A program made the position numbers and the translations under genes. Below, in pieces: positions 62,616 to 64,000 of a stretch of DNA of 64,000 nt. Each line of letters starts with the position of its first letter. The first letter of the stretch is position 1. Origin of the DNA: Aerococcus sp. (lineage in GTDB: Bacteria; Bacillota; Bacilli; Lactobacillales; Aerococcaceae); contig JAUMZE010000001.1 in the NCBI GenBank assembly GCA_030528285.1, positions 1 through 64,000 of the forward strand, written 5' to 3'. Below the pieces are notes generated by a model. That model was not told the origin of the DNA. It did not search any database and saw nothing but the letters and a program-made list of their open reading frames with translations.

Positions 62616-62664
62616 AAATAAGTAGAATTTCTCATGAAAAGTTTTCATGCGCTCAATGTTCCTG

Positions 62665-63441
62665 CTACTCCGCGTCTCCTTCCTCTATTGAAGGCGTCTG
62701 CCATTCCTGGAGCCAGTGTTTTTGCATATCGGTGAGTGGATAATCTCTCAACAGATCGGGACGGCGCTCATAGGTGCGTTTGAGGGCTTGCTTGTCCTTC
62801 CAAGTAGCAATTTTTTGATGGTCCCCACTCAGGAGAATCTCTGGCACACCCATCCCGAGAAATTCACGCGGGCGGGTGTACTGCGGATACTCCAATAACC
62901 CGGTCGAGAAGGATTCACTCTCGACCGATTCCTGGTTTCCCACAGCTTCATCGAGGAGACGGACGGTGCTGTCGATCACGCACATGGCTCCTAATTCGCC
63001 CCCCGTGAGAATGAAATCGCCGATAGAAATCTCATCGGTCACATACTCGCGGATCCGTTCATCGTAGCCTTCATAATGCCCGCAGAGAAAAATCAGATGC
63101 TCTTCCTGGCTGAGGGCTTCGGCTTTCTGCTGGGTGAAGGGCTCCCCGGCTGGATCCATCATAATGACCCGCGTATTTTGAGGGCGCTCACTGTGGTCAA
63201 CTGCCACTAATCGCTCATCCAAGGCTTTCAATTGGCGATATATGGGGCCCACCTGCAGCAACATCCCGGCACCTCCGCCAAACGGATAATCATCTACATG
63301 CCCGTGCTTATTTTCGGAGTACGCGCGAAAATCATGGACGTTGAGGGAGAGGAGCCCTTTCTCCTGCGCTTTGCCGATAATCGAGGTATTCATTGGCCCC
63401 ACAAACATTTCTGGGAACAAGCTCAAGACATCAATTTTCAT
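62665..63441 (-). CDS. trmD: tRNA (guanine(37)-N1)-methyltransferase TrmD
   Basis: The 258-residue SPOUT enzyme begins [13 protein letters not shown] and has [31 protein letters not shown] and the trefoil-knot end. It methylates G37 next to the anticodon and prevents frameshifting. Its ATG overlaps the rimM stop as ATGA, so the two are coupled. Confidence 0.97.
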   Translation of the reverse strand: MKIDVLSLFPEMFVGPMNTSIIGKAQEKGLLSLNVHDFRAYSENKHGHVDDYPFGGGAGMLLQVGPIYRQLKALDERLVAVDHSERPQNTRVIMMDPAGEPFTQQKAEALSQEEHLIFLCGHYEGYDERIREYVTDEISIGDFILTGGELGAMCVIDSTVRLLDEAVGNQESVESESFSTGLLEYPQYTRPREFLGMGVPEILLSGDHQKIATWKDKQALKRTYERRPDLLRDYPLTDMQKHWLQEWQTPSIEEGDAE

Positions 63442-63962
63442 TCATCCATCAGTCCTTCAATCAGTGCAATCGTGACCGTTTGACGAGTGAGGTCGACCTG
63501 TTTCACCACATCATGAATTACAGGAATGAGGAGTTCTTTCCCATTATCACTGCGTTTTAAAACCCAAACGTCATTAGATCCAAGTGAGAGAATGGAATCA
63601 ATCACACCTATTTTATTTCCCGATTCATCTTGTACTTGAAGGCCAATAATGTCATCGTAGTAATAGGTTTCTTGGCCTAATTGATCCTTGCGATTTTCTT
63701 CAGCGACTTGTAGGGTCATCCCTTTAAAGGGCTCTACCTGATTAATATCATCGAACCCTTTGAAATGAACAATCTCGAACTGCTTTTGACGACGGTGGCG
63801 ATCTACTTCCACTGTTTCCACTGGCCGGTTGCGATCAAAAATCGTCAACTGACTGCCCACCTTGAATCGTTCCTCGGGAAAATCAGTCTGACTCATTACC
63901 CGCACCTCTCCCTTGAGGCCCTGGGTATTCACGATCTTGCCTACTAAATAAAACTCACTCAT
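63438..63962 (-). CDS. rimM: 16S rRNA processing protein RimM
   Basis: The 174-residue protein has the N-terminal RimM barrel ([18 protein letters not shown]) and C-terminal PRC barrel ([31 protein letters not shown]), binding S19 and the 3' domain of 16S rRNA. AAAGGAG precedes the ATG. The usual upstream genes rpsP and a KH-domain gene would lie to the right of the window. Confidence 0.95.
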   Translation of the reverse strand: MSEFYLVGKIVNTQGLKGEVRVMSQTDFPEERFKVGSQLTIFDRNRPVETVEVDRHRRQKQFEIVHFKGFDDINQVEPFKGMTLQVAEENRKDQLGQETYYYDDIIGLQVQDESGNKIGVIDSILSLGSNDVWVLKRSDNGKELLIPVIHDVVKQVDLTRQTVTIALIEGLMDE

Positions 63963-64000
63963 GCCCCGCTCCTTTATCTATCTTTACTGGGTCTTGATAA

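Larger units (their letters stand above)
62178..62664. other. Leader region of the opp operon
   Basis: This 487-base gap is almost fully explained by a promoter (62588-62615) and a T-box leader (about 62302-62581) read leftward, followed by about 120 untranslated bases before oppA. The right end holds the trmD stop. No gene. Confidence 0.7.

Noticed and set aside
62638-62655. Hairpin CATGAAAA/TTTTCATG after trmD as a terminator
   Set aside because: Short AT-rich stem with no T run after it; not convincing.

Overview
The window looks like the chromosome of a low- to mid-GC Firmicute, most likely a member of the Lactobacillales (an Aerococcaceae or Carnobacteriaceae type lineage would fit, but this is inference). 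The grounds are the strictly Gram-positive gene neighbourhoods (ffh-ylxM-ftsY-smc-rnc-acpP-plsX-recG, fakA-asp23, yhaM-yhaN-yhaO-yheA, rimM-trmD-rplS), a CtsR-type heat-shock operator, a T-box leader, AGGAGG-type ribosome binding sites and an Enterococcus hirae-type sodium V-ATPase operon. Nearly all host genes lie on the minus strand, so the window reads from right to left.

Layout, left to right: 1-3.6 kb holds a frameshifted SPOR-like gene, a RocB-like M20 peptidase and an aldo/keto reductase broken by one stop codon. 3.6-18.9 kb is a core block for protein targeting (ffh, ylxM, ftsY), chromosome organisation (smc), RNA processing (rnc), lipid synthesis (acpP, plsX, fakA), DNA repair (recG) and asp23. 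19-21 kb carries an Ohr-type peroxide resistance gene facing a flavocytochrome c-like reductase. 21.1-34.0 kb is a 12.9-kb integrated mobile element. 34-43 kb is a TMEM175-type potassium channel gene and the nine-gene V-ATPase operon. 43.7-54.5 kb holds uvrB, the yhaM-yhaN-yhaO nuclease/ATPase cluster, yheA, a class A penicillin-binding protein and trmL. 54.7-56.5 kb has a CtsR-controlled unknown gene and a zinc alcohol dehydrogenase. 56.6-64 kb has rplS with a leader, a T-box-controlled oligopeptide transporter (oppABCDF) and trmD-rimM.

The most interesting part is the mobile element (21122-33987). A 15-bp direct repeat marks both ends, and one copy overlaps the stop codon of the TMEM175 gene. 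The plan is that of a phage satellite (PICI-like): a leftward integrase and CI-like repressor face a rightward operon of Cro-like regulator, excisionase-like protein, many tiny proteins, an SF3 helicase, an iteron-rich origin, a primase-polymerase, an ArpU-type regulator and coiled-coil proteins. There are no capsid, tail, terminase or lysis genes. The exception is one MuF-type minor head protein whose C-terminus looks like a nuclease toxin, followed by an overlapping small gene that could be its immunity partner. The element also carries an array of about six divergent tiny helical proteins that look like paralogues of one another, a well-defined minus-strand small RNA inside that array, and two structured small-RNA units in a repeat-rich right end with no convincing gene. 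The insertion separates the TMEM175 gene from the flavoprotein gene, which would otherwise sit 21-24 bp apart and probably formed an operon.
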